A stretch of DNA of 24,413 nt from Temnopleurus reevesii (taxonomy: Eukaryota > Echinodermata > Echinoidea > Temnopleuroida > Temnopleuridae). Where the stretch lies: NCBI GenBank assembly GCA_036244855.1, contig BQKZ01005438.1:1-24413 (forward strand). Reading direction: 5' to 3'. Below the pieces are notes generated by a model, which saw only the letters and a list, made by a program, of their open reading frames with translations, did no database searches and had not been told where the DNA came from. Below, in pieces: positions 9,610 to 18,905 of the stretch (position 1 is its first letter; each line of letters starts with the position of its first letter). The translations under genes and the position numbers were made by a program.

Positions 9610-9688
9610 TTCTTCTCCTTCTTCTTCTTCTTCTTTTTCTTCTCCTTCTTCTTCTCCTTCTTCTTCTTCTTTTCCCCATCTTCTTCTT
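9110..9688. repeat. Homopyrimidine/homopurine tract, (CTT)n with higher-order units
   Basis: About 580 bp of almost pure pyrimidine on the plus strand, mainly CTT/TTC with CTCC interruptions, plus an internal (ATC)n insert at about 9577-9608. A more complex sub-block containing CCTCTTCTTTTTCATTTTC is repeated at about 9215 and 9336, with a third related block near 9530, so the tract has grown partly by duplication of larger units. All long frames here on either strand (216, 220, 139 codons and others) are F/S/L, E/K or similar homopolymer translations and are not genes. Mirror symmetry makes triplex (H-DNA) formation likely. Confidence 0.95.
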
Positions 9689-10162
9689 TCAAAATGAGAG
9701 GATAGAGGAGAAAAAAAGGAGATCGGAAACATATCTCATCTAAATGAAATAAAATCTCAGGTGGGTCGACAGCTACAGTATTTCGAATCGTGAAAAGAGC
9801 GAAGCATTCATTGGGAAATATATAGAAAATAAATATAAAAGGATTCTCCACCAAAGATATTTGAAGGAAAAATAATTTAAGCAGCATATTTCAAAAGGAA
9901 TATGGAAGTTACAGTCATTTACATTGTATTGAAAACGTCTATTTGCTCTGCAAATCGGCAACATGACGTTACGATCAAATCTCCTTGTATGATATTGTAC
10001 ATGAAGTTTCACATTTTCTTAATATTCTCGAAAATATCATGGAAAATATAGTTGGCTGATCCTATATGACGTCAAAATGTTAAGTTAATAAGCAGAACGA
10101 GATTGCGCTGTCAAATTGCAAATTACTGGAATTGGTCATTACTTTATTTTTTTTTTTTACAT
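9689..10162. other. AT-rich non-coding stretch
   Basis: No recognised gene. The 79-codon minus frame at 9773-10012 has no identifiable motif. A T-run lies near 10144-10158, just before the retroelement tail. Confidence 0.5.
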
Positions 10163-10260
10163 GTTATAATAATAATAATAATTTACAGCATTTATAACGC
10201 GCTTATCACAAATTATGTCCCTAAGCGCGGGGAAAAAGAGAAAAACTGAGAAAGTTCAGC
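10163..10260 (-). mobile_element. 3' tail of a retroelement (GCGC stem, ATT tail)
   Basis: Read on the minus strand, CGCGCTTAGGGACATAATTT leads through AAGCGCGTTATAAATGCTG into ATTATTATTATTATAAC. The same arrangement (GCGCATAGGGACATGATATG, then GCGCCATAAAAG, then ATTATTATTAT) follows the reverse-transcriptase C-terminus at 11203-11385. This is therefore a 5'-truncated relative of that LINE, or a SINE using its tail. Confidence 0.6.
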
Positions 10261-11023
10261 AAAGAATTATGTACATGTACAATTTACAATTCAATAACAA
10301 CAACAACAGTTTGCAATTGTATTCTACATAGTGTGAGGGAGCTGGATAAGCTGAAATGTCTCTATTTGACAAATAAAAATGTNATCTCTCTATTTCCGTC
10401 TCTTTATTACGATGTCGTTTAGATCGCAGATGAAGAAACTCCCACTTGAAACTCGTCCCTCCAAATCGAAATTTCGTAGGTGTTGGATTCCCCGACCATT
10501 CGATAGGGAAAACTTTCAAATCTATATTTAGCTCATCGATCAGAGAACAGGTTTATATTACTGGGATATTGAAAGCGCTGACGGTCATGGACGCTTCAAG
10601 TCTGCAATGCTGTATTGTAATACCAAACGCATCCAAAATTTACAGCAGATTCGTTTGCTTTTCTTTTGGGGACTTTACGTGAACGGTGTATTTAAATGGA
10701 GACATTTTCAAAAATCATTTCATTTCTTGACAAAGCCTAGACCTGTGAACATCCACTGATATTTTTCTAGCTCAATCATCTCTTGTTGGTATAGAAGACT
10801 ACGAATATTGGCGATCAATTTCTGGACGGAATTTTAGATTTTTATATGGTAAGTCCTATATTTATCAATTCCATTTCATTGTGGTTTTGTTTATAGTTGT
10901 GACTGATACATATTTCTTGAGCAGCAATATGACAACTAAACACTACTGCTGAAAGACCAGAATTAATTCCAGACATGTCGTGACAATTAAATAAAAATAA
11001 AACAATTAAATACGATATGTATA
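10261..11023. other. Non-coding stretch containing an assembly N
   Basis: A single N lies at 10383. Overlapping frames on opposite strands at 10256-10519 and 10446-10682 have no domain motif; I could not assign either. No splice-bounded exon stands out. Confidence 0.45.
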
Positions 11024-11202
11024 TAATAATAATAATATTCAGTTCTTTTATGGCGCATAACACATAGCCATATCATGTCCCTATGCGCTTACACAGCAGA
11101 AAAAGAAATAACAGAATAGAGAGTGGAGAATATAGATCTGCTTTAAAAAGCAAGAAAACAACGTGCATTTGATATTGTGCACTGGGCTCATGTACATGCA
11201 AA
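11024..11202 (-). mobile_element. 3' untranslated region and tail of the LINE fragment
   Basis: This segment lies directly downstream (minus strand) of the stop codon of the reverse-transcriptase C-terminus. It ends with GCGCATAGGGACATGATATG, GCGCCATAAAAGAACTG and an ATTATTATTAT run. A microsatellite tail in place of poly(A) is known for CR1/L2-type elements. The paired GCGC blocks are also seen in the SINE tails of this window. Confidence 0.65.
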
Positions 11203-11385
11203 TTATTTGTTAAGTAAATACTTCTTAAGCATAGCCTTATACTTATCTAAATCAGAAATATTTCTCAGGTAATTTGGGACTGAGTTCCATAGAATCGAGG
11301 CTGCATGTATGAAAAAGCGTTCACCATAATGTATATGAATAAAGTTATGTGAATATAGAATACACAATAAAGATACAAAATCTAG
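11203..11385 (-). pseudogene. C-terminus of a non-LTR retrotransposon reverse transcriptase ORF
   Basis: The minus-strand frame ends at a TAA (11203-11205). Before it the translation contains HYGERFFIHAASILWNSVP, NYLRNISDLDKYKAMLKKYL and LNK. The GER(F/S)F-HAA-LWNSxPxxLR block followed by an amphipathic K-rich helix is the standard C-terminal signature of CR1/L2-like non-LTR reverse transcriptase proteins. A stop at about 11386-11388 cuts the frame upstream, so only about 60 codons remain, with no catalytic domain. The last 43 codons are intact, suggesting a fairly young 5'-truncated copy. The 3' tail follows at 11024-11202. Confidence 0.85.
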
Positions 11386-11699
11386 TTAGATGAACCGCAA
11401 ATAGATAACATGGATAATTGATGTATGTCCCGTTTAAGCATTCAAATAGAACAAATATAGAGTAGGGCAGTCACATCAACACACTGATCCCACACTGCTC
11501 CCAAACTGTACGATCGTATAATTCACACCATGTATTAGCTTACAATTTCATGTTCACATTATGAAGTGTAAATTAATATTATGTTTAATCAGTGCCTTTC
11601 TACAATCAAGTTAAAGACAAATATCATTCAAACATGAGATTTAAAACAGAATAAGATACATGTAGTAATAATTACAATTTCGTCTTTATTTCTGTTCTG
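11386..11699. other. AT-rich non-coding stretch with an element fragment
   Basis: GGGCAGTCACATCAACACAC then TGATCCCACACTGCTCCCAA at about 11464-11503 resembles GAGCAGTCACACCAACACAA then TCATCCCATCCTGCTCTCAA at 19062-19101, inside the big palindrome. A shared but unidentified dispersed repeat is therefore likely. Confidence 0.5.
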
Positions 11700-11790
11700 T
11701 TAAATTGTAAAGCGCTATAGTCATTATATTACTCTTTGTTTTTAGCGCTATAGAAATATTCTATATCATTATCTATATTATTATCATTAT
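11700..11790 (+). mobile_element. SINE/LINE 3' tail remnant
   Basis: AAAGCGCTATAGTC, then TTTTTAGCGCTATAGAAAT and a tail of TATTATTATCATTATTAAT. Both GCGCTATA blocks and the ATT tail match the layout of the SINE tails at 4667-4750 and 18380-18440. The tRNA head is missing or unrecognisable. Confidence 0.6.
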
Positions 11791-12079
11791 TAATTTTGTG
11801 GAAGCAATATTAGATCAGCCTGTTGGTGTGACTGGCCTATTATTGATCTTGATCTATTTGCGAGGAAATGTCATAAATGACATGATTCCTCGAACAGCAG
11901 TTTCTATTTCAGGTCTGTTCTATCTAGAAAAAAAAACATGATTATTCCCGTTTCTAAATATGAAAGTGTGTAAGTGGAAAGAGCGTCTATTAATTAGCAG
12001 TCACACGTTTTGCATTAGAGTATTTTCGAAATTGGTGGACGGATGATTGTTGACGGTAAAAAAATGAGTGCACAACAAA
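11791..12079. other. Spacer with a reverse copy of the dispersed repeat
   Basis: CCTGTTGGTGTGACTGG at about 11819 resembles TTGTGTTGGTGTGACTGCTC at 18477, so the dispersed repeat seen at 11464 occurs again here in the opposite orientation. No gene is seen. Confidence 0.45.
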
Positions 12080-12281
12080 TCGTCACCGTTTTTACGAACC
12101 GGCCTACTAGCGAGGGATGGTTGCACGAACCAATGGTAGCAATTCAATTTGAAATAAAAGCTATTAAAATAACATGAATTCAAGTTGTATGTTCTTGTAT
12201 TTGACGCTATGTCGGGTTTTCTATATACGTGTTCAAGTAGCGCCACCGTAGTTGTAGGCCGGTTCGTAAAAACGCTGACGA
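12080..12281. mobile_element. Inverted-repeat element with 28-bp arms
   Basis: TCGTCACCGTTTTTACGAAC then CGGCCTAC at 12080-12107 is the reverse complement, with one mismatch, of 12254-12281. Weaker pairing continues a few bases outward. The 146-bp interior is unpaired and shows no coding motif; the 81-codon minus frame at 12001-12246 is incidental. The layout fits a MITE, but no target duplication is obvious. Confidence 0.7.
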
Positions 12282-12646
12282 AATGATGCGCGGATCAGAT
12301 GAGCACTGGTTTACTACTATCCACAAGCCTCAGTCCACCAATATTGAAAACTCACCATGGAAAGGACAGTCATTACGACAGACCAATCCCTCCCCGTCCT
12401 CAAAGCATGCAAAGTGTATTGTTTTAGTGATATTTAACAACCCATTCACATGTATCTAATGTTTGACCGGTGAATAGCCGGTATTCGTGGTCTGATATGG
12501 CACACCGACTGTTTAATGGCCAATCTTGATTGTCTAAAAAATGCCTATTTTTTTACCCAGTTGTTCACCGTGTAAGCGTGAATAGGGTATATACCTCTCA
12601 TGTTTAGTATTTGATTAACAATAACATTAAGATTAATTTATTTAAG
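12282..12646. other. Non-coding stretch
   Basis: Nothing recognisable. There is no strong repeat, exon or RNA signal. Confidence 0.5.
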
Positions 12647-12843
12647 GGCGCACAAAATGACGGAAAATAAAATCAATCAATCAATCGATCACAAAACTAG
12701 AACTCATGGATCTGAGTAAAGTCGCAATAGTGACACTATAATGACACACTGCCTCTGGTGAGTATATCAATGATAATACTCAACTGTGTGTCATTATAGT
12801 GTCATGTTACTCAAATATGCAAGTTCTTGTTTTTGTGTGCGCC
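12647..12843. mobile_element. Imperfect palindromic element
   Basis: Termini GGCGCACAAAA and TTTTTGTGTGCGCC pair. A 19-bp perfect inner stem (TGACACTATAATGACACAC at 12731-12749 against 12786-12804) surrounds a 36-bp loop. The left arm carries an extra AATCAATCAATCAATC block missing on the right. A stretch resembling a SINE tail (AAAGTGCGCTACATAAG) follows at about 12890. Family and target duplication are unclear. Confidence 0.65.
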
Positions 12844-12984
12844 ATTTGAATCCTTTCTTTGAGAACCTTGAGCATCTAATTGGGGATGGAAAGTGCGCTA
12901 CATAAGATCCATGCACTATCATTTTTATACAAATTTTTAATTCAAGATAGGTCAAAATTTCAGAGTGAGATCGGTCTGGTTTAT

Positions 12985-13112
12985 GCCCCGGTCACATAGG
13001 ACCCCGGAAGCAACACGATTCACCCCGACTCGTTGTTCTGAGACAGTTAACTGTGAATTAATAAAGAGTCGGAGTGAATCTTGTTGCTTCCGGGGTTTTA
13101 TGTGACCCGGGC
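12985..13112 (+). mobile_element. Hairpin MITE family 1, copy 4
   Basis: A 128-bp copy carrying the CACCCCGACTC variant, with the right arm GAGTCGGAGTGAATC, so it belongs with copies 1 and 8. The loop CTGAGACAGTTAACTGTGAA is plus. Right-arm decay: CGGGGTTTTATGTGACCCGG. Confidence 0.9.
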
Positions 13113-13282
13113 TTCACTGTTATAGCCAACGCATGCCCATTATACAAGAAATGTAAAATAAGTTCATAGAGCGCGCGCATGCATACGAAGGAAGACGTTT
13201 GGATGATGTTCGTTCAGCTTGCGTCCGAGGACAGAGTTCAGCTTCATTAATCGTATATACCGTGTACGGTATAATGTGTCGC

Positions 13283-13702
13283 GGATCCAGCCGGGTGGGG
13301 CGTCCCGGCGCACGCCCCCCCCCCCTATTTTCGGCCAAAAAAGATGAAAGAAAAAGAGGAAAACGAGAGGGAATTAGACGGTATATCACTCATTTTATAT
13401 GTATATATTTCTTTTAGAAATATGGTCTTAGATGGCAGGAAATCGAGTGTAAGAATATTTAATTTTCATAATTTCGGAACAAATCGACACATGTGCCATA
13501 NAAAAAGATGAAAGAAAACGGGAAAACGAGAGGGAATTAGACGGTACATCACTCACTTTATATGTATATATATTTTTTTAATATGGTCTTAGATGGCAGG
13601 AAATCGCGTTTAAGAATATTCAATTTTCATATTTTCGGAACAAATCGACACATGTGCCATATGCCCCACCCCTTTTTTTTTTAAATCCTGGATCCACCCC
13701 TG
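13283..13702. mobile_element. DNA-transposon remnant with CAGGGGTGGATCCAG-type end
   Basis: The right edge, read in reverse, is CAGGGGTGGATCCAGGATTT. At the left, GGATCCAG (13283-13290) pairs with CTGGATCC at 13688-13695, but the outer bases do not match, so the left end is decayed or not the true end. CAGGGGTG termini are typical of hAT-superfamily elements (inference), and the same start occurs at 24378. The interior contains an 11-bp C run (13315-13325) and the duplicated block described separately. No transposase is encoded. Confidence 0.45.
13338..13661. repeat. Tandem 160-bp duplication with an N at the junction
   Basis: 13338-13500 and 13502-13661 are copies of the same sequence (AAAAAGATGAAAG at the start, CACATGTGCCATA at the end). 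They differ at roughly ten positions, or about 6%. The only base between them is the N at 13501. This is what one expects if two contig ends overlapping the same locus, from different haplotypes, were placed end to end. A real tandem duplication remains possible. Confidence 0.85.
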
Positions 13703-13842
13703 GTAATATGCTGGTTATTCAAACGCGAATGTGTGAATCAGCTGTTACCTGAGAAAGTTGTCGGATTCGATTTTGTTTCTATATTTGTTTCTATGTCATC
13801 GAAAATGACTTATAAATAGCTGATATTCTTGACATTACTAAG

Positions 13843-13981
13843 GCCCCAGTCACATAGTTGCCCGGAAGTAATACGATTGAACATCGGGACTCTTTGTTTA
13901 GTTTACAGTTACTGGTTGCCTGCCTGCGAACAAAGAGTCGTGTTGAATCGTGTTACTTCCAGAGCCCGATGTGACTGGGGC
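13843..13981 (-). mobile_element. Hairpin MITE family 1, copy 5 (diverged)
   Basis: The most diverged copy, 139 bp. It starts GCCCCAGTCACATAG and ends GATGTGACTGGGGC, inside CTAAG and TTAAG, so TA flanks are visible. The loop TTTACAGTTACTGGTTGCCT resembles the reverse loop. The outer change GGTC to AGTC is matched by GACT in the opposite arm, so pairing is kept. Confidence 0.85.
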
Positions 13982-14724
13982 TTAAGATCGGTTCCCAATA
14001 CATCTGTTTATTTGAATCTGAAAAAAAAACATTTTGGAAAAAATATTATGCACAAAATTAAATATTTTTTGACAGTCTGAGAATAACCGAATGACAAGTT
14101 TTTAAGCAACATTTTATCCTTCACAGCATTTGCAGTTGGTAGCCAATTTTTCTAAATTTGAAAATAAACACTATTTAGGCGTAATGTTATTTTGAAACAA
14201 TAGATATTTCTGACAAAATAATGCCATTTGAATTAATGCAGTGGCTATGCAATACACTTGTATAAAGGACCAACGTATACTTTCGCGTTTATCATTGCTG
14301 TAGCAGCGTGCAAATAGAAGCGTGCAAATTGAGTGCAAAGTTTTGTGAGTTTTCTGACAAAAGATTATCATTCAAATTGATCAAAAGACAGCCTTCCCTA
14401 ACCCCATTATTTATTTGTAATAAACAAAAGAAGGAAACTGAAAAACGACATTCCTTTTATGTGAGTGTACGAAACATACGGACCTGGAATTCTATTTTGC
14501 AAACAATGTTATTACCCACACATTTATTTGCACGGAAGTCATATCAAAAGGTATGTGTCCACATATAAAAGACGAATCAGAAGAAAAAGAAGAAAAAAGC
14601 CAACGAGAATGTACTGATGCAAATACACATTGTGTGGCAATATCAATCAAACTTGTAGCTTATATACGGTATTTTGTAAAACCTCTGTTGATTTAAAAAT
14701 ATTGACTTCCTATGTTTCAATGAA
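13982..14724. other. AT-rich non-coding stretch
   Basis: No recognised gene. Frames at 14171-14371 (minus) and 14308-14568 (plus) overlap and carry no motif. A-rich runs occur at 14022 and 14577-14600. Confidence 0.5.
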
Positions 14725-14880
14725 GTTGGGAATGAATTGATTGATTGATTGATTTTATGTCCGATACTCAATAAAAAAAAATACAAAACAAATATATACA
14801 ACATGAAAGCAAGAGGAATAAAATGAATATCGGATGGATTGCCCATTTCAGAGCCATTATCAAATTGGCTCTGTTCTTCC
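14725..14880 (-). mobile_element. Possible LINE 3' end with (CAAT)n tail
   Basis: On the minus strand AATTTGATAATGGCTCTGAA then GGCAATCCATCCGATATTC is followed by an A/T-rich stretch, TGAGTATCGGACATAAAATC and a (AATC)n tail. A short simple-repeat tail after an AT-rich untranslated stretch is typical of non-LTR 3' ends. No protein signature remains, so the call is tentative. Confidence 0.4.
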
Positions 14881-14979
14881 ATGCGTCCATCTTAACTTAA
14901 TGATATATAAACAATAATAACCTTGTAATCTCTAAGAGAAATCGATTTGCTTCGACATATTTTTACCCCCCAAGAGTAC

Positions 14980-15019
14980 GATAATAATAATAATAATAAT
15001 AATAACAATAACAATAACA
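14980..15019. repeat. Microsatellite (ATA)n-(AAC)n
   Basis: A run of ATA units passes into AACAAT units. It may be the tail of an unrecognised retroelement. Confidence 0.9.
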
Positions 15020-15164
15020 AACATCCGGTATAACAACTGAATAATTTCATGATGAATGCGCTATTGACTGCATGACATTCAAAGAAATTTCTTGGGAAGT
15101 TATCAATTTCATGGAATTGCATTGAAATAATCACAAAACGATGAGGACTGATCATGTGTTTAAA

Positions 15165-15292
15165 CGCTGGTCACATAGGGCCCCCGGAAGCAACACGATT
15201 AAACACGACTCTTTGTTCTGAGGCAGTTAACTGTGAATTAACAAATAGTTGTGTTGAATCGTGTTGCTTCCGGGGTTCTATGTAACCAGCGC
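15165..15292 (+). mobile_element. Hairpin MITE family 1, copy 6
   Basis: Outer ends have changed together: CGCTGGTCACATAGGG at left and CTATGTAACCAGCG at right, where other copies have CCCCGGTC. The flanks TAAA and TTTA give TA on both sides. The loop CTGAGGCAGTTAACTGTGAA is plus. The arms carry the CAACACGACTC type. Confidence 0.9.
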
Positions 15293-16112
15293 TTTATATA
15301 GTGAGCATACCGTCCGGAAATTGAGCATTTTCTTTTAAAAGGTTTATGAGATACAAAGTTTGGAAAGATTAATTTGAGTTGATTGATTGAGAGATTATAT
15401 TTTAGATATTTATTTCCGTATTAAAAAGAAACGTTTACAATTTACAATGGCGGGTTGCCCACAATCAACGATGTGGAACGACATTCTCTGAAAGTTTTTT
15501 GAATACATGTATTAGAACATTAGACCGATCTATATGTTTGGAGCAAGAGAAATGTTATATTTCTTTAAAAAACGATTTAACTAATGTCGGACCAGAATGA
15601 AGTCAAGGCAATTATCTTTATGAGCGAAAGAATTGCGGATTTTACGTCGCAGGTTTCTAAGAATCTGTCGACTTTTACATTAATTTGTCTGACTCATAAT
15701 GCCTAAAACAAAATGACAGTACGATACTGAACTAATAATGCAAATACAAAATATCAATACAGATGCTCATAATGCTGAATGATAATGACAATAATAAAAT
15801 CTAATATTTCTATCTTATGTCATCGGGCATTTATCTTATTTGAATGTGTCGCATGATAACAGAGACCTGTCTTTCCCTCATCTCTGTTCATTCTCATAGA
15901 CGCTTGAATTAATTTTTGCATATATAACTCTATAAATCCGCGTTTGCAGTCCCCTTCCAGATCAATTTATCAGTGCGTTGTTCAATTATTTTATTTATTT
16001 TATCATTATTTATTATTATTTATTAGTGTAAATAGTTATGCTTAAGTTTTCTTCATATATAATACACATTACCGATTTTTGTTACTCTATATGTTCATGT
16101 ACTTTTTATTAT
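15293..16112. other. AT-rich non-coding stretch
   Basis: No gene is recognised. The last 150 bases (about 15965-16112) are T-rich and probably belong to the 3' untranslated region of the retroelement end that follows. Confidence 0.5.
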
Positions 16113-16190
16113 GCAGGACCCCTCATGATACCAACATCTTGTTGTGAGGGCATCCTGCTAAAATATTGATCAATAAAATAATAATAATAA
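16113..16190 (+). mobile_element. Non-LTR retrotransposon 3' end: hairpin, polyadenylation signal, simple-repeat tail
   Basis: GCAGGACCCCTCA and TGAGGGCATCCTGC (16113-16158) form a stem with a loop of about 19 bases. They are followed by AATAAA inside CAATAAAATAATAATAATAA. Many L2/CR1-like elements carry such a stem-loop right before the tail, where it is thought to be recognised by their reverse transcriptase. The ORF upstream is lost. The plus orientation follows from the AATAAA and the A-rich tail. Confidence 0.65.
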
Positions 16191-16600
16191 AGTAATAATA
16201 ATGCACATGCCATATGGGAACTCCGCAGCATGAATCCGCGCACTATATAAATAGCGTTATAAGAAAATGCAGTCTGCAGTTAAAACAAGATAGAAGTGTG
16301 AATTTCGCGCCCTCGCAAACATGGCAAAAGGGGAGGTACCTCCCGTGATGAATATTCATTTATTTACTACCTAATGAATAATGCATGAGCAAAAGGGAAA
16401 GATGTGGGGTTATCCCTGTCGGCGCGCCATTGTCTTGAATGTCAATAAATCAGAAATATTTTTTTCTTTTCATATCTTTTTCTCTTTTGCTCGTGACACC
16501 CTCTCTTTACATGCGTAGGAGGGGTTCACGTTCTCGCTCGAGTGCGTTTGTTTTAGGTATGTTTTAGTATGTTTGTGGTAGTACACTTGGCCTGGATAAG
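16191..16600. other. Non-coding stretch
   Basis: This stretch contains CCGCGCACTATATAAATAGCG at about 16236, another GCGC-type retroelement tail fragment. The remainder has no recognised gene. Confidence 0.4.
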
Positions 16601-16728
16601 GCCCCGGTCACATAGGGCCCCGGAAGCAACACGATTCAACATGACTCATTGTTAATTCACAGTTAACTGCCTCCGAACAAAGAGTCGTGTTGGGTCGTGT
16701 TGCTTCCGGGGTCCTATGTGACCAGGGC
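16601..16728 (-). mobile_element. Hairpin MITE family 1, copy 7
   Basis: A 128-bp copy with the loop reversed (TTAATTCACAGTTAACTGCC), so minus. Flanks ATAAG and CTTAA supply TA on both sides. Arms: CAACATGACTC at left, GAGTCGTGTTG at right. It lies ten bases upstream of a tRNA-like SINE head. Confidence 0.9.
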
Positions 16729-16737
16729 TTAATGTAT

Positions 16738-16900
16738 AAATCGGGTATGTGTGGCTCAATGGTAGCGCGACTACCACATGACCGGAAGGTCGTGGGTTCG
16801 ATGCCCGGCCGAGTTTTAACAAAGATCCTTAAAAGTGGGACCATCTGCCTTTCTTGAAATGCGCTCGGTATTTTATAAAAAAAAGAAGGGTAATAATAAC
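16738..16900 (+). mobile_element. tRNA-headed SINE, second type
   Basis: GTGTGGCTCAATGGTAGCGC matches an A box (TGGCTCAATGG). GGTTCGATGCC matches the B box GGTTCGANTCC except for one base. ACCACATGACCGGAAGGTCG lies between them, in the anticodon/variable region. The 5' end does not pair with a 3' acceptor strand, so this is a SINE head and not a tRNA gene. The body continues with a segment containing CTTGAAATGCGCTCGGTA and an A-rich stretch near 16877. A related, more decayed head lies at 3890-3975. Confidence 0.7.
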
Positions 16901-17029
16901 TTTGATGTTATGCAGATGAAAGTGGCCACCCTGGATAAATAGGAGATATTATTACTACCATCATATTGCCATGATGATAATAATAATGCGTTTTTTATGA
17001 TGAGGATGATGAGGACAATAATGATGATT

Positions 17030-17032
17030 ATA

Positions 17033-17091
<59 letters not shown>

Positions 17092-17107
17092 CATTATTAT
17101 TATTATT
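17030..17107. repeat. Microsatellite (ATT)n
   Basis: A nearly pure ATT/TTA run with one C interruption, flanked by imperfect ATG/ATA units. It may be the expanded tail of the SINE upstream. Confidence 0.95.
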
Positions 17108-17707
17108 GTTAGTATTATCATCCTAATGATATGATTATGATAATAACGATAATTACAATGTCAGTATAATTAAAATAATACCATTAAATATCACTTCATA
17201 GTAGTAACTTTAGTGGTTACCCATGATAAACAAATGTTATTATGATCATCATTATGTACAATCGCTACTCAGTTTGTATGCGTTTCGCCATTTCTATCAA
17301 ATATGTATGACTCACGCTTTATGGACAAATTGTTTTTCTGAAGAACTAGCAATGATATTTGACTACATTAATAGGCTCGAAGTTCATTAAAAACTAAAAA
17401 AAATTTTCTTTGATGTTAAAGAAAAAGTTGAAGCAGCAAATCATTTTTTTCACACGATTGTGAATGAGGAGTACATAAATAATTGCGATATCATGGCCTG
17501 TCATGGCATGATATCATACATTTACTGGTTTATATTGCACGCAATAAATTTGAGTTATTTTGGTATCAGTCAACAAACTGCTCGTGATCATAATTGGCTT
17601 GAGGAAATTTCGACAGTCCTAAGACTGTTACGGTCAATAAAGATCAGCTTTAAGTTTACTCTTAAAATAAACAATCTAGAAGAAAGGATATGAAATATCA
17701 AATTCGC
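17108..17707. other. AT-rich non-coding stretch
   Basis: A 77-codon plus frame (17460-17693) has no recognised domain. CATGGCCTGTCATGGCATG is a small local repeat. No gene is called. This is the unique sequence next to the left arm of the large palindrome. Confidence 0.5.
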
Positions 17708-17957
17708 TAATACATAATTATCTAAACCTTATTATATTCATTTCGTTAAAAATGCATGCCGATTTTTTTTTAAATTTTATTCGCAACACCATAATGAACG
17801 TTTGGAACGAAAGAGCATAAAATCAAAACAAAAATGGGTATGAAATATGGTTATGACACTCACACCTATACACGGTGATCAAATCGTCTTGCCAAACTGA
17901 ATTACATGCATTTTAAATTTGAACTTTGATCTGTAAATCAATATTTTGTTCAATCAA

Positions 17958-18231
17958 TAAAAGTAATAATACACAACATTTATATAGTGCTTAAGACAAA
18001 GTGTTTTTAGCGCTCTGTGCATTATTATCCGGCTATAGCATGGCTAACATTTGGCGCTCACTGCATTCAAGGAATTTCTTCCTGCCGGTACCCATTCACC
18101 TCACCTGGGTTGAGTGCAGCACAATGCGGATAAATTTCTTGCTGAATGAAATTGACGACATGGGTGGGATTCGAACCTAGGACCTTCGGGTTGAAAGGCG
18201 AGAGTCAGAACCACTACACCCCGACGCCTCC
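17958..18231 (-). mobile_element. tRNA-derived SINE (left-arm copy)
   Basis: Read on the minus strand: head GGCGTCGGGGTGTAGTGG, B box GGTTCGAATCC, body with TGCACTCAACCCAGGTGAGG, tail GAGCGCTAAAAACACTTTG then CACTATATAAATGTTGTG and ATTATTAC. It is the same family as 4452-4750. It is one of the two mirrored copies in the palindrome. Confidence 0.88.
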
Positions 18232-18309
18232 ACAATCAACGAATTTGTACATTTGAGATTGAAAACTGTAACCTTCAAATACAATACTTCAAACGGGATA
18301 AGACAGAAA

Positions 18310-18445
18310 TGGTTACAAGCGCCTACTTGGCAGCTATGTTATGGCCGGGTAATAATATTAGATAATTTGTCTCGCGCCTCTGAATAGGTGACTAGAGAGA
18401 AGGCGTGTTTAAATGCTATATATTATTACTATTATTACAATTTTA
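18310..18445 (+). mobile_element. SINE 3' half (left-arm copy)
   Basis: GCGCCTACTTGGCAGCTATG through GGCCGGGTAATAATATT, CGCGCCTCTGAATAGGTGAC and AAGGCGTGTTTAAATGCTAT to ATTATTACTATTATT follows the 3' half of the SINE at 4452-4750 block by block. No tRNA head is present, so the copy is 5'-truncated or the head has decayed. Confidence 0.65.
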
Positions 18446-18653
18446 TTGATGCGGTTTGAGAGCAGGATGGGATGATTGTGTTGGTGTGACTGCTCCATAA
18501 CTATATAAAGCTTATTATTGAGAATTAACATAGAAATGGGTGCAAAGTCCCGATGTCTTAAAGCATTTCAAGAGAAATACAAGACTCGTCAAAGTGCTTT
18601 AGCTGTCAAACCATAAAACATGATAAGACGACGTCTTTATCCAAATGCCTTCT

Positions 18654-18905
18654 TAAAGCCTGCGTCACACCAGTGCGTTTTTAGCCTGCGTCGGCCCAGC
18701 GTTTTTGGAAATTAAAAACGCTCCCTTGACGCACAAAGGCGCAGGTCATGCAGTGGACTGACGCTCGTCGTACGCTTGCTGAGCGCAAGCCGAACGTCAG
18801 TCCACCGTCTGATCAGCGTATGCTGTCCGTCAAGGGAGCGTTTTTAATTTCCAAAAACGCTGGGCCGACGCAGGCTAAAAACGCACTGGTGTGACGCAGG
18901 CTTTA
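18654..18905. mobile_element. Hairpin MITE family 2, copy 2, at the palindrome centre
   Basis: A 252-bp element, TA to TA, with arms AAAGCCTGCGTCACACCAGT and ACTGGTGTGACGCAGGCTTT. Its asymmetric core (GACGCTCGTCGTACGCTTG, then GAACGTCAGTCCACCGTCTG) is shared with the copy at 1843-2093. The core was therefore already part of the element and not created by the large palindrome. Confidence 0.92.

Noticed and set aside
9043..9887. Several long frames of 75-220 codons on both strands
   Set aside because: All come from the CTT-rich tract and translate as Phe/Ser/Leu or Glu/Lys runs. No start, splice or domain evidence.
13120..13417. Frames of 89 and 72 codons on opposite strands
   Set aside because: They overlap completely, cross a C11 run and lie in a transposon remnant containing an assembly duplication.
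13829..14080. 83-codon frame
   Set aside because: It is generated by the arms of MITE family 1 copy 5.
16738..16815. A second tRNA gene
   Set aside because: The acceptor strands do not pair, the B box has a mismatch, and a SINE-like body follows.
16608..16844. 78-codon minus frame
   Set aside because: It runs through a MITE and a SINE head. A PGIEPTTFRS-like string appears only because the tRNA-like B box is read in this frame.
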